64,000 bases of DNA from Candidatus Formimonas warabiya. Lineage in GTDB: Bacteria; Bacillota; Dehalobacteriia; Dehalobacteriales; Dehalobacteriaceae. The translations under genes and the position numbers were made by a program. The stretch covers positions 1 through 64,000 of the forward strand of contig NZ_CP017634.1 of the NCBI RefSeq assembly GCF_002777255.1, in the 5' to 3' direction. The notes below the pieces were generated by a model that worked only from the letters and a program-made list of their open reading frames with translations, did no database searches and was not told the DNA's origin. Below, in pieces: positions 31,712 to 40,799 of this stretch (position 1 is its first letter; every line of letters begins with the position of its first letter).

Positions 31712-32381
31712 TACCCCACACCACCTTTAAGTATTTTGGCTCTTTCGGATTGATTTCGATTTTTTCCCGAATCCGTCTGATATGCACGGAAACGGTGTTG
31801 TCCACAGAACAGGGCAATTCGTTCCAGACATTTTCATAGATTTGTTCTATGGAAAAAACACGGCCCATATTTTTCATGAGAAAAAGCATAATTTTGTATT
31901 CCGTAGCGGTCAGCTTCACGGCTTCGCCGTCTACGAGCAATTCTTTGGCATCTGTGTCCAGTTCTAAACCGCCGGTTTTTAAGACGCCGCTTTTATGGGC
32001 GATACTGCCCAGGGTCGTGTACCGGCGCATCTGGGATTTGACCCTTGCCATCAGTTCCAATGGATTGAAGGGCTTCGTCACATAATCATCCGCCCCGAAA
32101 TTGAGACCGGTAATTTTATCCGTATCCTCTGATTTTGCAGACAGGAGGATGATGGGAATATTGAGTTCTTCCCGAATCTTAATCGTCGTAGACAGTCCAT
32201 CCAGGTCCGGCATCATGATATCCAGAAGCACCAGATGAATTTTGTGTTCTGACAAAGCCTGAAGGGCCTGAGTCCCCGTATAGGCTTTGACAACGCCGTA
32301 ATTTTCCTGCTTCAGGAATATTTCCAGGGCATCCACGATTGCTTTGTCATCGTCACATACTAATACATTTAACTGATCCAT
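31686..32381 (-). CDS. OmpR-family response regulator
   Basis: 231 residues. The receiver domain has the acidic pocket VLVCDDDKAIVDAL, phospho-Asp in VLLDIMMPDLDG, and the Lys in DDYVTKPFNPLELMARV; the C-terminal winged helix has LTATEYKIMLFLMKN and SVHIRRIREKIE. TGGAGG lies 9 bases before the ATG. Co-transcribed with and translationally coupled to the kinase. Repeats of CTTACRA upstream suggest it controls its own promoter. Confidence 0.93.
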   Translation of the reverse strand: MDQLNVLVCDDDKAIVDALEIFLKQENYGVVKAYTGTQALQALSEHKIHLVLLDIMMPDLDGLSTTIKIREELNIPIILLSAKSEDTDKITGLNFGADDYVTKPFNPLELMARVKSQMRRYTTLGSIAHKSGVLKTGGLELDTDAKELLVDGEAVKLTATEYKIMLFLMKNMGRVFSIEQIYENVWNELPCSVDNTVSVHIRRIREKIEINPKEPKYLKVVWGIGYKIERY

Positions 32382-32502
32382 CAGCGTTGGCCTCCAGTGC
32401 TTTGTTATTCATTGGTGACACCTTTCCGATTTTCCGCCCAAGAACAAGGTGCTCTTTTCATTGTAAACATTCAGCACACTTTTATCACCTGCCTTTGAGC
32501 AG

Positions 32503-32558
32503 ATTATAGCAAGCGAATCTTACGAAGAACGGCTAAAAAACTTACAAGTTTCTTACGA
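32503..32558 (-). promoter_or_regulatory. promoter of the two-component genes with direct repeats
   Basis: On the minus strand TATAAT (plus-strand 32503-32508) has no good -35. Upstream lie TCGTAAG, TTGTAAG (spaced 11 bases; plus-strand 32541-32558) and a third TCGTAAG (32519-32525). Half-sites 11 bases apart are the usual layout for OmpR-family dimers, so autoactivation is likely. Confidence 0.5.
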
Positions 32559-32573
32559 TTTGCCGGTTATCAT

Positions 32574-33461
32574 CTATTTGTCGATGACTTCGATGAATTT
32601 TTCCGCGGCGACGGGGACGGGGATTCTGGCGTTAGTGATAACGCCTAATTTTCTGGACGGGATTTTCTCTTTGGTTGTGACGACAAATACCTCATCTGCA
32701 GCCAGCTCTTTTTCTACGGCATTTTCCATCACGAAGGAGATGCCCAGCCCGATCCTGGTCATTTCTACGAGCAGATCGACACTGCCCAGTTCAATTTCCG
32801 GAACGATGCGCACCCCATGGCTGCCTAAAAAATCATCGAAAAACTTCCGTGTCACCGTATCTTTTTCCAGCATTAGCAAAGGATACCGGGCCAATTCTGG
32901 GAGCGGAATCTTTTGTCCCTTTAAACCGGAAAAATTGGGGCCGGCAATAAAAACATCCTGAATAGCTTTAATTTTTTTTACCACCGCATTTTCTAAACCG
33001 GTTTTCAGGGGCAGATTGATCACGGCAATGTCAACGAAGCCGCTGTTTAAGAGCTCCAAGCACCGGGGAGAGGTCCGGTTGGTGACCTGAATTTTAATTT
33101 GGGGATAGAGCTGGTTGAATTTCTTCAGATATGGCAGCAGATAATATTTGCAGATGGTGTCGCTGGCGCCAATTCGTACCGTGCCGTATTTTAAGGAATG
33201 CATTTCCTGGATGCCCTGTTCACCGGATTTGATAAAATTAAAGGCTTGTTCGATATGTTTAAACAGGAGCAGGCCTTCTTGGGTTAAGGCTACATGTTTA
33301 GAATTTCTTAAAAAAAGCTTACAGTTAAATTTCTCTTCCAAAGAGCGGATGGATTGACTGACGGCGGACTGAGAAATGCACAACCGTTCCGAAGCCGTGG
33401 AGAAACTTAAACTTTGGGCCACATGATAAAATACTTTATACAGTTCAAAATTAATGTCCAT
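32574..33461 (-). CDS. LysR-family transcriptional regulator
   Basis: 295 residues. An N-terminal winged helix-turn-helix (LSFSTASERLCISQSAVSQSIRSLEEKF) is followed by a periplasmic-binding-like effector domain (RIGASDTICKYYLLPYLKKF). GGAGAGGG lies before the ATG. Divergent from purL with a 110-base shared region carrying repeated sequence blocks, so purL is the obvious candidate target, though LysR regulation of purL is unusual and the effector is unknown. Confidence 0.9.
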   Translation of the reverse strand: MDINFELYKVFYHVAQSLSFSTASERLCISQSAVSQSIRSLEEKFNCKLFLRNSKHVALTQEGLLLFKHIEQAFNFIKSGEQGIQEMHSLKYGTVRIGASDTICKYYLLPYLKKFNQLYPQIKIQVTNRTSPRCLELLNSGFVDIAVINLPLKTGLENAVVKKIKAIQDVFIAGPNFSGLKGQKIPLPELARYPLLMLEKDTVTRKFFDDFLGSHGVRIVPEIELGSVDLLVEMTRIGLGISFVMENAVEKELAADEVFVVTTKEKIPSRKLGVITNARIPVPVAAEKFIEVIDK

Positions 33462-33478
33462 TTTCTTACCCTCTCCAT

Positions 33479-33539
33479 ATTAACTATACTTATAGATAGC
33501 ATTAGTATGATTAACTACACTTATTAAATATAGTATGAT
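33479..33539. promoter_or_regulatory. repeat-rich LysR/purL divergent control region
   Basis: ATTAACTAYACTTAT occurs twice (33479-33493 and 33510-33524, one mismatch), 31 bases apart, and TAGTATGAT occurs twice (33503-33511, 33531-33539), 28 bases apart. About three helical turns of spacing fits a LysR tetramer. No guanine riboswitch is visible before purL. Confidence 0.5.
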
Positions 33540-33576
33540 ACAATCTAAATGTAAATACTTAGTTTCAGGGGGGATG

Positions 33577-36500
33577 ATGGTGGAAAGCCATGTGCGCAGA
33601 GTGTTTGTGGAAAAGAAACCGGGATTTGATCTGGAATCCCGGAGCATATACCTGGATTTGAAAGAGAACCTGGGCATGACGGGTCTGGAGGGGGTTCGGG
33701 TGCTAAATCGGTACGATGTCTCGGGAGTGACAGAGGAGGAGTACCGGACGGCCCGCCGTACTATTTTTTCGGAACCGACGGTAGACGATGTGTATGATGA
33801 AGAGTTTGTACCGGCCCATGACGAGAAGGTATTTGCCCTGGAATACTTGCCCGGCCAGTATAACCAAAGAGCGGATTCTGCGGCCCAATGTATGGAAATT
33901 ATTACCCAGAAGGAACGTCCTCAGGTCCAGAGTGCCAAAGTAATTGTCTTAAAAGGAGAAGTTTCTCAGGACGAGTTGAGCAAGGTGAAAGATTATTTCA
34001 TCAACCCGGTAGATTCCCGGGAGGCAGCGCTGGAAAAACCGGAGACCCTGGACAGGGAAATCCTCCCTCCGGAAGATGTTCCAGTCCTCGCGGGTTTTCA
34101 GGAAGAGAGTCCCGAGGGGCTTCAGGATTTGCACGAGAAAATGGGGCTGGCGATGAGCGGGGAAGACCTGGCTTTCTGCCAGACCTATTTTCGGGAGCGG
34201 GAAAGAAGAGACCCTACTTTTACCGAAATCCGGGTCATTGATACCTACTGGTCTGATCACTGCCGCCATACGACCTTTTTGACGGCGATTGAAGAGGTGG
34301 AGCTTGAAAAAGGATATTTTAGCGTGCCGGTGAACACGGCTTACCGGGCTTATTTATCGTCCCGGGATTTTGTTTATGGGGATTTCCCCAAAGAGGTGTC
34401 CCTGATGGATCTGGCCACGATGGCCATGAGGGAGCTCAAGAAGAAAGGAAAGCTGCCTGACCTTGATGAATCCGAGGAGATTAATGCCTGCAGCATAGAA
34501 GTAACGGTGGACGTGGACGGGAAACCGGAAGAGTGGCTGGTGATGTTTAAAAATGAGACCCATAATCATCCCACGGAAATTGAACCTTTTGGAGGCGCCG
34601 CTACCTGCCTGGGCGGGGCGATCCGGGATCCTTTATCCGGACGGTCCTATGTTTACCAAGCCATGCGGGTGACGGGCAGCGGTGATCCCCGCACCAGGAT
34701 CGAGGACACCTTGCCCGGTAAATTACCCCAGCGCAAAATTACCACCGGAGCGGCGGCAGGCTATAGTTCCTATGGGAATCAGATCGGTCTTGCTACCGGT
34801 CAGGTGGCGGAGGTTTATCATGAGGATTTTGTTGCCAAGAGAATGGAAATTGGCGCCGTGATCGGGGCGGCGCCCAAAAAGAATGTGGTGCGCCAAAAAC
34901 CGGAGGCAGGAGATGTGGTGATCCTTCTGGGCGGGCAGACCGGCCGGGACGGCATCGGCGGTGCTACCGGGTCCTCCAAAGAGCATACGGAAGAGTCTAT
35001 TCTGACCTGCGGCGCGGAAGTGCAAAAAGGAAACCCGCCTACGGAGCGCAAGATTCAAAGGTTGTTTCGCCATCCCCGGGTCAGCACCATGATCAAAAGA
35101 TGCAATGATTTTGGGGCCGGCGGGGTTTCCGTAGCCATTGGCGAACTGGCGGAGGGTTTGGAAATCAACCTGGATGCGGTGCCTAAAAAATATGAGGGCT
35201 TGGATGGTACGGAACTGGCCATTTCCGAATCTCAGGAACGGATGGCGGTGGTGGTCGCCGCGCAGGACGCAGAGGCTTTTATCCAGTATGCCCGGGAAGA
35301 AAATCTGGAAGCGGTGATCGTCGCTGCTGTTTCCGGCCAGAGAAGGCTGAAAATGTTCTGGCGGGGAAAGCCCATTGTGGATATCAGCCGGGATTTTCTG
35401 AACACCAACGGGGTGAAACAAAAAACCCGGGTTTCCGTAGCAACTCCCGGGGAAAGTGAGAATTATTTCCGCACTATTCCCCCCAGGGTGGGGGCTCAGC
35501 TGCCTGACTTGAAGCAGGCCTGGCTGACAAATTTGCAGGGTTTAAACGTGTGCAGTCAAAAAGGACTGATCGAGCGGTTTGACAGCACCATCGGCGCCGG
35601 TACCGTATTGATGCCCTTTGGCGGGAAATACCAGGCCACACCTGCGGAAGGAATGGCAGCGAAAATTCCTGTGCTGACGGGAGAAACCCAGACGGGCACC
35701 GTGATGACCTATGGGTATGATGCGGAACTGGCCAAGTGGAGTCCCTTCCACGGCGCTTTATATGCCGTGACGGAGGCTGTGGCGAAAATAGTGGTGATGG
35801 GAGGAAGCTATCAGAAGACCAGGCTTTCTCTGCAGGAGTATTTTGAAAAATTGGGCAAAGAACCGTCCCGATGGGGAAAACCCTTCAGCGCTCTCCTAGG
35901 GGCCTTTTATGCCCAGAAAAAACTGGGCATTGCCGCCATCGGGGGCAAAGACAGCATGTCCGGAACTTTCCGGGACTTAAATGTGCCGCCCACTTTGGTG
36001 GCTTTTGCCGTGAGCACCCTCGACGTCACCAAGGTGATTTCGCCGGAGTTTAAACAGGTGAACAGTAAAGTGGTTTACCTGCCTTTGGTGTGCGACGAAT
36101 ACGAGTGCCCTGATTTTGGGGAACTGAAGGCTGTTTTTGCCAAAGTGGAAGAACTGATCCAATCGGGAGCTGTTTTATCGGCCATCACCATAAAATCGGG
36201 GGGATTGGCGGAAGCGGTCACGAAAATGTGCCTGGGCAACCGGATCGGTGTTTCTTTCTGGAATGAGATGGACCACGAGACCCTGTTCTCCCCCGACTAT
36301 GGATCGATGGTCCTGGAAATCGACGAAACTGTTCAGGTCAAAGATGTGATGGGAGAAGTCACCTATGAAATCATCGGCCATACGCTCAAGGATGCGGTGA
36401 TTGCCGTGAACGATCTGGAGATCGGCTTAGAAGAAGCCGGCGCGGCCTGGGAAAAGCCCTTGGAAAAGATCTTTCCCACTAAGACGGAGGCCGTCCCCGG

Positions 36501-37359
36501 CCAGCCAAAGCAGGCGGCCTTTCCCCACCGCTGCCTGCACAAACCGGCCATCAAAATCGCGCGCCCCAAAGTATTTATTCCGGTATTTCCCGGCACAAAT
36601 TGTGAATACGATACGGTGCGCTCCTTTGAAAAGGCGGGGGCCCAGGTGGAGACCATGGTCGTGCGGAATCTTTCTCCGGCCGATATTGCCCAATCCATCG
36701 CCGAAATGGTAAAAGGCATTGAGACTGCCCAGATCGTGATGCTGTCGGGCGGGTTCAGCGCCGGGGACGAACCGGATGGTTCGGGAAAATTCATTGCGGC
36801 TATGTTTAGAAATCCCTGGGTCAAAGAAGCGGTGACCAAGCATCTGAAAGAAAAGGACGGCTTGATGCTGGGGATCTGCAACGGCTTCCAGGCTTTGATC
36901 AAGCTGGGCCTGGTTCCATACGGAGAGATTATCGATCTTACGCCGGACTGTCCTACCTTAACCTATAATAAAATTGGCCGCCACGTGTCCTGTCTGGTGC
37001 AGACAAAGGTGGTTTCGACCCTGTCTCCCTGGTTTCACAATATGCAGGTGGGAGATAGGCACACCATTGCCGTTTCTCATGGGGAAGGGAGATTTGTCGC
37101 AAATGCCCAGGTGATGGAAACGATGATGGCCCAGGGCCAGATTGCTACCCAGTATGTGGATTTTGAGGGGAATCCCAGTTTTGATATCCGGTTTAACCCT
37201 AACGGTTCGGTGGAGGCTGTGGAGGGGATCACCAGTCCGGATGGACGGGTTCTGGGCAAAATGGGGCATTCGGAAAGAATGGCCCCCCATGTGGCGGTAA
37301 ACGTGCCGGGTGAAAAGGACCAGCCTATTTTTGCCGCCGGCGTGAACTATTTTAAATAA
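33577..37359 (+). CDS. purL: FGAM synthase, long single-chain PurL
   Basis: Converts FGAR to FGAM with glutamine and ATP in one polypeptide of about 1,260 residues. It has an N-terminal PurS-like part, a central AIR-synthetase-type core (DTYWSDHCRHTTF, FKNETHNHPTEIEPFGGAA, GATGSSKEHTEES) and a C-terminal class I glutaminase (VFIPVFPGTNCEYDT, the nucleophile segment GLMLGICNGFQALIKLG, and SHGEGRF). This replaces the purS, purQ and short purL missing from the pur operon. The start is ambiguous: AGGGGGG abuts ATG 33574, ATG 33577 and GTG 33580. Confidence 0.94.
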   Translation: MVESHVRRVFVEKKPGFDLESRSIYLDLKENLGMTGLEGVRVLNRYDVSGVTEEEYRTARRTIFSEPTVDDVYDEEFVPAHDEKVFALEYLPGQYNQRADSAAQCMEIITQKERPQVQSAKVIVLKGEVSQDELSKVKDYFINPVDSREAALEKPETLDREILPPEDVPVLAGFQEESPEGLQDLHEKMGLAMSGEDLAFCQTYFRERERRDPTFTEIRVIDTYWSDHCRHTTFLTAIEEVELEKGYFSVPVNTAYRAYLSSRDFVYGDFPKEVSLMDLATMAMRELKKKGKLPDLDESEEINACSIEVTVDVDGKPEEWLVMFKNETHNHPTEIEPFGGAATCLGGAIRDPLSGRSYVYQAMRVTGSGDPRTRIEDTLPGKLPQRKITTGAAAGYSSYGNQIGLATGQVAEVYHEDFVAKRMEIGAVIGAAPKKNVVRQKPEAGDVVILLGGQTGRDGIGGATGSSKEHTEESILTCGAEVQKGNPPTERKIQRLFRHPRVSTMIKRCNDFGAGGVSVAIGELAEGLEINLDAVPKKYEGLDGTELAISESQERMAVVVAAQDAEAFIQYAREENLEAVIVAAVSGQRRLKMFWRGKPIVDISRDFLNTNGVKQKTRVSVATPGESENYFRTIPPRVGAQLPDLKQAWLTNLQGLNVCSQKGLIERFDSTIGAGTVLMPFGGKYQATPAEGMAAKIPVLTGETQTGTVMTYGYDAELAKWSPFHGALYAVTEAVAKIVVMGGSYQKTRLSLQEYFEKLGKEPSRWGKPFSALLGAFYAQKKLGIAAIGGKDSMSGTFRDLNVPPTLVAFAVSTLDVTKVISPEFKQVNSKVVYLPLVCDEYECPDFGELKAVFAKVEELIQSGAVLSAITIKSGGLAEAVTKMCLGNRIGVSFWNEMDHETLFSPDYGSMVLEIDETVQVKDVMGEVTYEIIGHTLKDAVIAVNDLEIGLEEAGAAWEKPLEKIFPTKTEAVPGQPKQAAFPHRCLHKPAIKIARPKVFIPVFPGTNCEYDTVRSFEKAGAQVETMVVRNLSPADIAQSIAEMVKGIETAQIVMLSGGFSAGDEPDGSGKFIAAMFRNPWVKEAVTKHLKEKDGLMLGICNGFQALIKLGLVPYGEIIDLTPDCPTLTYNKIGRHVSCLVQTKVVSTLSPWFHNMQVGDRHTIAVSHGEGRFVANAQVMETMMAQGQIATQYVDFEGNPSFDIRFNPNGSVEAVEGITSPDGRVLGKMGHSERMAPHVAVNVPGEKDQPIFAAGVNYFK

Positions 37360-37380
37360 ATATACGGGTGACGAAATACT

Positions 37381-37415
37381 GGCAAGCAAGATGGGTTTTA
37401 TCTATCTTGCTTGCC
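37381..37415. terminator. 12-bp perfect inverted repeat between convergent genes
   Basis: GGCAAGCAAGAT/ATCTTGCTTGCC around an 11-base loop. The right arm encodes the last residues of the convergent minus-strand gene. There is no T run on either side, so this may block or pause polymerase rather than act as a standard terminator. Confidence 0.5.
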
Positions 37416-38141
37416 AATATATTCGATTACTGAGTTATCAATTTCGTAACGATCCGGTGTAACTAGCTGAAAGACTATCCGTTCTTTTGGCTTAGCTGGA
37501 TGAATATCTGCTAAGTCAATACTTAGTACTTGCAAACCAGTCCCTTTTGGCTCGGTTATTAATACTACTTGATTTTTTTGGGTCAATATTTTTTTGACAT
37601 TTGACTGCATTACAACAATAATTATTTTATCAAAAGGCCCGTCGGTTTTTATATGAAAAGACTTACTTTCCTCATCAATCCCTAAATCATGAACAAAGTC
37701 ATAGAAAACTGATGCAGTACAATAGCTTGTAAAAATACGATGGAGGGCATAACTCATTCTTGTTGGGACACGACTCCAACGTCCACCAGATACCGTACTA
37801 TGCCAATAAGATTTATAAGCTAATCTTTCCCAATCAGGATTATGATAAATAAAATTTAAAGCAATTTCTCTTCCATTATTTATAACTTCTGAAATTGGTT
37901 CAATTACCGAAGGTAAATGATCCTCAGATCTTAGCCGATCCTGTATATCCTCTGGTTTTTCAGGCTCTAATCGATGTAAACGTTGAAGTAAATTATTACT
38001 TTCATAGTTTTTTACTTCAGTAACTGTATTAATTTTTGGGATTAAATATAATAGTAATACGAGTATAACTGCTGATCCAAAAACAGACACGACAATTATA
38101 TACCCTTTAAGATATTTCACATCATACACCTTCCGGATCAT
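37398..38141 (-). CDS. unknown single-pass membrane protein
   Basis: 247 residues, not recognised. One N-terminal membrane segment (YIIVVSVFGSAVILVLLLYLIP) is followed by an outside domain of about 205 residues with no Cys pairs or known motif. Features include ISEVINNGREIALNFIYHN and YWHSTVSGGRWSRVPTRMSY. More AT-rich than its neighbours, with different codon use, which may mark later acquisition. Convergent with purL and divergent from the ABC exporter genes. Start ATG 38141 with CAGGGA upstream; moderate certainty. Confidence 0.65.
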   Translation of the reverse strand: MIRKVYDVKYLKGYIIVVSVFGSAVILVLLLYLIPKINTVTEVKNYESNNLLQRLHRLEPEKPEDIQDRLRSEDHLPSVIEPISEVINNGREIALNFIYHNPDWERLAYKSYWHSTVSGGRWSRVPTRMSYALHRIFTSYCTASVFYDFVHDLGIDEESKSFHIKTDGPFDKIIIVVMQSNVKKILTQKNQVVLITEPKGTGLQVLSIDLADIHPAKPKERIVFQLVTPDRYEIDNSVIEYIGKQDR

Positions 38142-38212
38142 TTTTTCCCTGAGAGAAGGGTGTTTATTTTATGCAGTTAGTATAATTTGTATGCAAAAAA
38201 CACAAACAAACT

Positions 38213-38249
38213 TAGAGCCTACCCGGAACGGGGTGGCTTATTTTTTTGT
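38213..38249 (+). terminator. hairpin plus T run in the ABC-operon leader
   Basis: AGCC and CCC pair with GGGG and GGCT around GGAAC, followed by seven T. It sits between divergent genes, roughly 110 bases before the ABC gene, with TATAAT at 38181-38186 just upstream. This suggests an attenuator or a short independent transcript; no known riboswitch is recognisable. Confidence 0.45.
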
Positions 38250-38356
38250 TTTATGATAAATTAAAGGAAAATATGGGGATAGCATCAGCCATCGCATGAT
38301 GGGAGCCAAAATTAGGCACCATAAGGTGGGATGAATTTTAGAAACGAGGGAACTTC

Positions 38357-39082
38357 ATGATTGAACTGATCAACGTCAGTAAAAGTTACGGGGGACTGGT
38401 GAAAGCGGTAGATAACCTGAATTTGACCGTCTCGCCGGGAGAAATAATCGGCTTTCTCGGACCAAACGGGGCGGGCAAGACGACCACGCTGAAAATGGTT
38501 ACCGGCATCCTAAAACCGGACCAGGGCGTGATTCGCATCAATGATATTGATATCCAAAAGGACCCTTTAAAGGCCAAAATGCAGTTCGGTTTTGTCCCTG
38601 ACAGTCCGGATATGTTTTTGCGCTTGAAGGGTCTGGAATATTTGAATTTTATGGCGGATATCTACCAGGTTTCCCAAGAGGACCGGAAGGAAAGAATCGG
38701 CTCTCTTACGGAGCGGTTTGAGCTCAAGCACGTATTGCTGGACCAATTGCAGAGTTATTCCCACGGCATGAGGCAAAAAATCATTCTTATGGGGGCATTG
38801 CTGCACAATCCTTCCGTGTGGATTCTCGACGAGCCTCTGACCGGGCTGGATCCCAGATCTTCCTTTATTCTTAAAGAAATGATGAAAGAACATGCCCAGA
38901 GGGGAAACACCGTTTTCTTTTCCACCCATGTTCTGGAGGTGGCGGAAAAGCTGTGTGACCGGGTAGCCGTGATCAATAAGGGGAAATTGGTGTTTCACGG
39001 CACGCTAGAGGAAATGAGAGCACACTTCTCGGCACATGAATCGTTGGAACATATGTTTTTGGAGATGACGGAACATGAATAA
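38357..39082 (+). CDS. ABC transporter ATP-binding protein
   Basis: 241 residues, ABC-2/Ecs-type ATPase. Walker A is GFLGPNGAGKTTTLKM, the signature is the SYSHGMRQK variant, Walker B is VWILDEPLTGLDPRS, and the switch His lies in FFSTHVLEVAEK. GAGGGA before the ATG. It overlaps the permease gene by 8 bases and powers that exporter. Substrate unknown. Confidence 0.93.
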   Translation: MIELINVSKSYGGLVKAVDNLNLTVSPGEIIGFLGPNGAGKTTTLKMVTGILKPDQGVIRINDIDIQKDPLKAKMQFGFVPDSPDMFLRLKGLEYLNFMADIYQVSQEDRKERIGSLTERFELKHVLLDQLQSYSHGMRQKIILMGALLHNPSVWILDEPLTGLDPRSSFILKEMMKEHAQRGNTVFFSTHVLEVAEKLCDRVAVINKGKLVFHGTLEEMRAHFSAHESLEHMFLEMTEHE

Positions 39083-40745
39083 GCTCCTGGTATTGACAAA
39101 AGTATTGCTCAGAAATTCCCTGGACTCTTTTGGAAAAGTGCCCAAAACGAAAAAGCAACTGGGGAAAACCATTTTTCTCGCAGTCTTGTTGTTCTTAGCC
39201 TTTTCCCCGATGGTGGCAGGTTTCGGTTACCTGATCGCCCGTTCTTATGATGCTTTGGCGGCGATTGGGCAGGCCGGAGTGCTTTTGCATCTAAGCCTTT
39301 CTGTGGTATCAATGATCATTTTTGTTTTTGGGTTGTTCTATGTGATCAGTATTTTTTATTTTTCGAAAGACATAGAAAATCTTCTTCCCCTTCCTTTTCG
39401 TCCTTGGCAGATTCTGGGAGCCAAGTTTTTAGTCACCCTCTGCTATGAATATTTTACGGAATTAATCTTCCTGGCGCCTGTTTTCATTGCCTTTGGCCTG
39501 AAGAGCGGTGCGGGTATCCTTTACTACTTGTACGGGTTGATCCTGTTTTTAACTTTGCCGATGATTCCTTTATGTTTAGCCTCTATGATCATGATGGTTT
39601 TAATGCGCTTTACCGGCCTGGTCAAAAACAAAGACAGATTTCGCATGATCGCCGGCATCGGAGGCCTTCTATTTGGCCTGGGCATCAATATTTTCTTTCA
39701 GAAATTTGCCGGCACAGCTTTCCAGGGGGAGCAGCTGGTGAAACTAATTATGGAAGGAAATAATTCTCTTTTAAAGCTCTCCTTCGGCATCTTTCCCCAG
39801 ACCAGACTGGGTGCCTTAGCCCTGGTATCCGGAGGCTGGGAGGGCCTGATGGATCTCTTCTGGTTTCTGCTCATAACAGCTTTTGGCATTGCCTTGTTTT
39901 CCTTCCTGGGAGAAGCCCTCTACTTCAAAGGTGTCATGGGTGTTTCCGAGACTGCGGCGCGCCGAAAAGTCCTGGATGATCAGGGGTTGGCAAAGGCAAC
40001 GGTGCCAGGTTCCGTGATCAAGTCTTATACCTTAAAGGAACTAAGGGTGTTGTTCCGCACCCCGGTTTACTTCATGAATTGTGTGCTGATGAACTTTATT
40101 TGGCCGGTATTCCTCTTGATTCCCTTCTTTGCCCAGCCGAATCTGCGCCACCAGCTTAGTCAGGTCGAAGGTCTGATCAATCATCCGGAAAGGATGGGGT
40201 TTGTTTTAACGGGCGTTTTTGCCTTGAGTGCTTTTGTGACGGCGTCTAATCTCATTACCCCGACCGCTCTTTCCCGGGAAGGGGGAAACATTTTTGTGGC
40301 CAAGTACCTGCCCGTGAGTTACAAAAAACAGCTTTTGGCCAAGGTTCTTGCCGGGGTGGTGATGGGACTGGTGGGCACATGCATGATGCTTTTGGTGGGA
40401 GCCGTGCTGATTCATCCCCCTGGCTATCTCCTAATCCTGTCGTTACTATCCGGATTATGGGGCGTCTTATTCAGCGCCTTGTCCGGCATGGTTCTTGATG
40501 TGCATTTTCCCAAGCTGCACTGGGATAATGAACAAAAAGCGGTGAAGCAAAACATGAATGGGATCATTAGTATCCTGATTTCCGCAGTATGTGCCAGCTT
40601 GACGGTTTTTGGCGCGGTGAAGCTTCATTTAGGATTGTGGTCTGCCTTTTTAGCGATTATGATCGTTTTTGGGGTGATCAACGGCTTGCTGTACCTATAT
40701 TTGAGCACAAGAGGGGTTAAATTGTTTTCTGCTCTGGAAAAGTGA
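39075..40745 (+). CDS. ABC-2-type transporter permease
   Basis: 556 residues with about twelve or more hydrophobic segments arranged in two halves around a hydrophilic middle (residues about 290-330). A cytoplasmic N-terminus includes SFGKVPKTKKQLGK. Together with the preceding ATPase it forms an exporter of the large single-permease type. No substrate clue in the sequence; neighbours are unrelated. Confidence 0.8.
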   Translation: MNKLLVLTKVLLRNSLDSFGKVPKTKKQLGKTIFLAVLLFLAFSPMVAGFGYLIARSYDALAAIGQAGVLLHLSLSVVSMIIFVFGLFYVISIFYFSKDIENLLPLPFRPWQILGAKFLVTLCYEYFTELIFLAPVFIAFGLKSGAGILYYLYGLILFLTLPMIPLCLASMIMMVLMRFTGLVKNKDRFRMIAGIGGLLFGLGINIFFQKFAGTAFQGEQLVKLIMEGNNSLLKLSFGIFPQTRLGALALVSGGWEGLMDLFWFLLITAFGIALFSFLGEALYFKGVMGVSETAARRKVLDDQGLAKATVPGSVIKSYTLKELRVLFRTPVYFMNCVLMNFIWPVFLLIPFFAQPNLRHQLSQVEGLINHPERMGFVLTGVFALSAFVTASNLITPTALSREGGNIFVAKYLPVSYKKQLLAKVLAGVVMGLVGTCMMLLVGAVLIHPPGYLLILSLLSGLWGVLFSALSGMVLDVHFPKLHWDNEQKAVKQNMNGIISILISAVCASLTVFGAVKLHLGLWSAFLAIMIVFGVINGLLYLYLSTRGVKLFSALEK

Positions 40746-40799
40746 TGAAGGATGAGGGGGAGTGGGGCGTGGATATAAGCAGGGAGAAATCTGAAAAAG

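Noticed and set aside
34723..35421. 232-codon minus-strand frame inside purL
   Set aside because: Shadow of a GC-rich conserved gene; no start context and no recognisable protein features.
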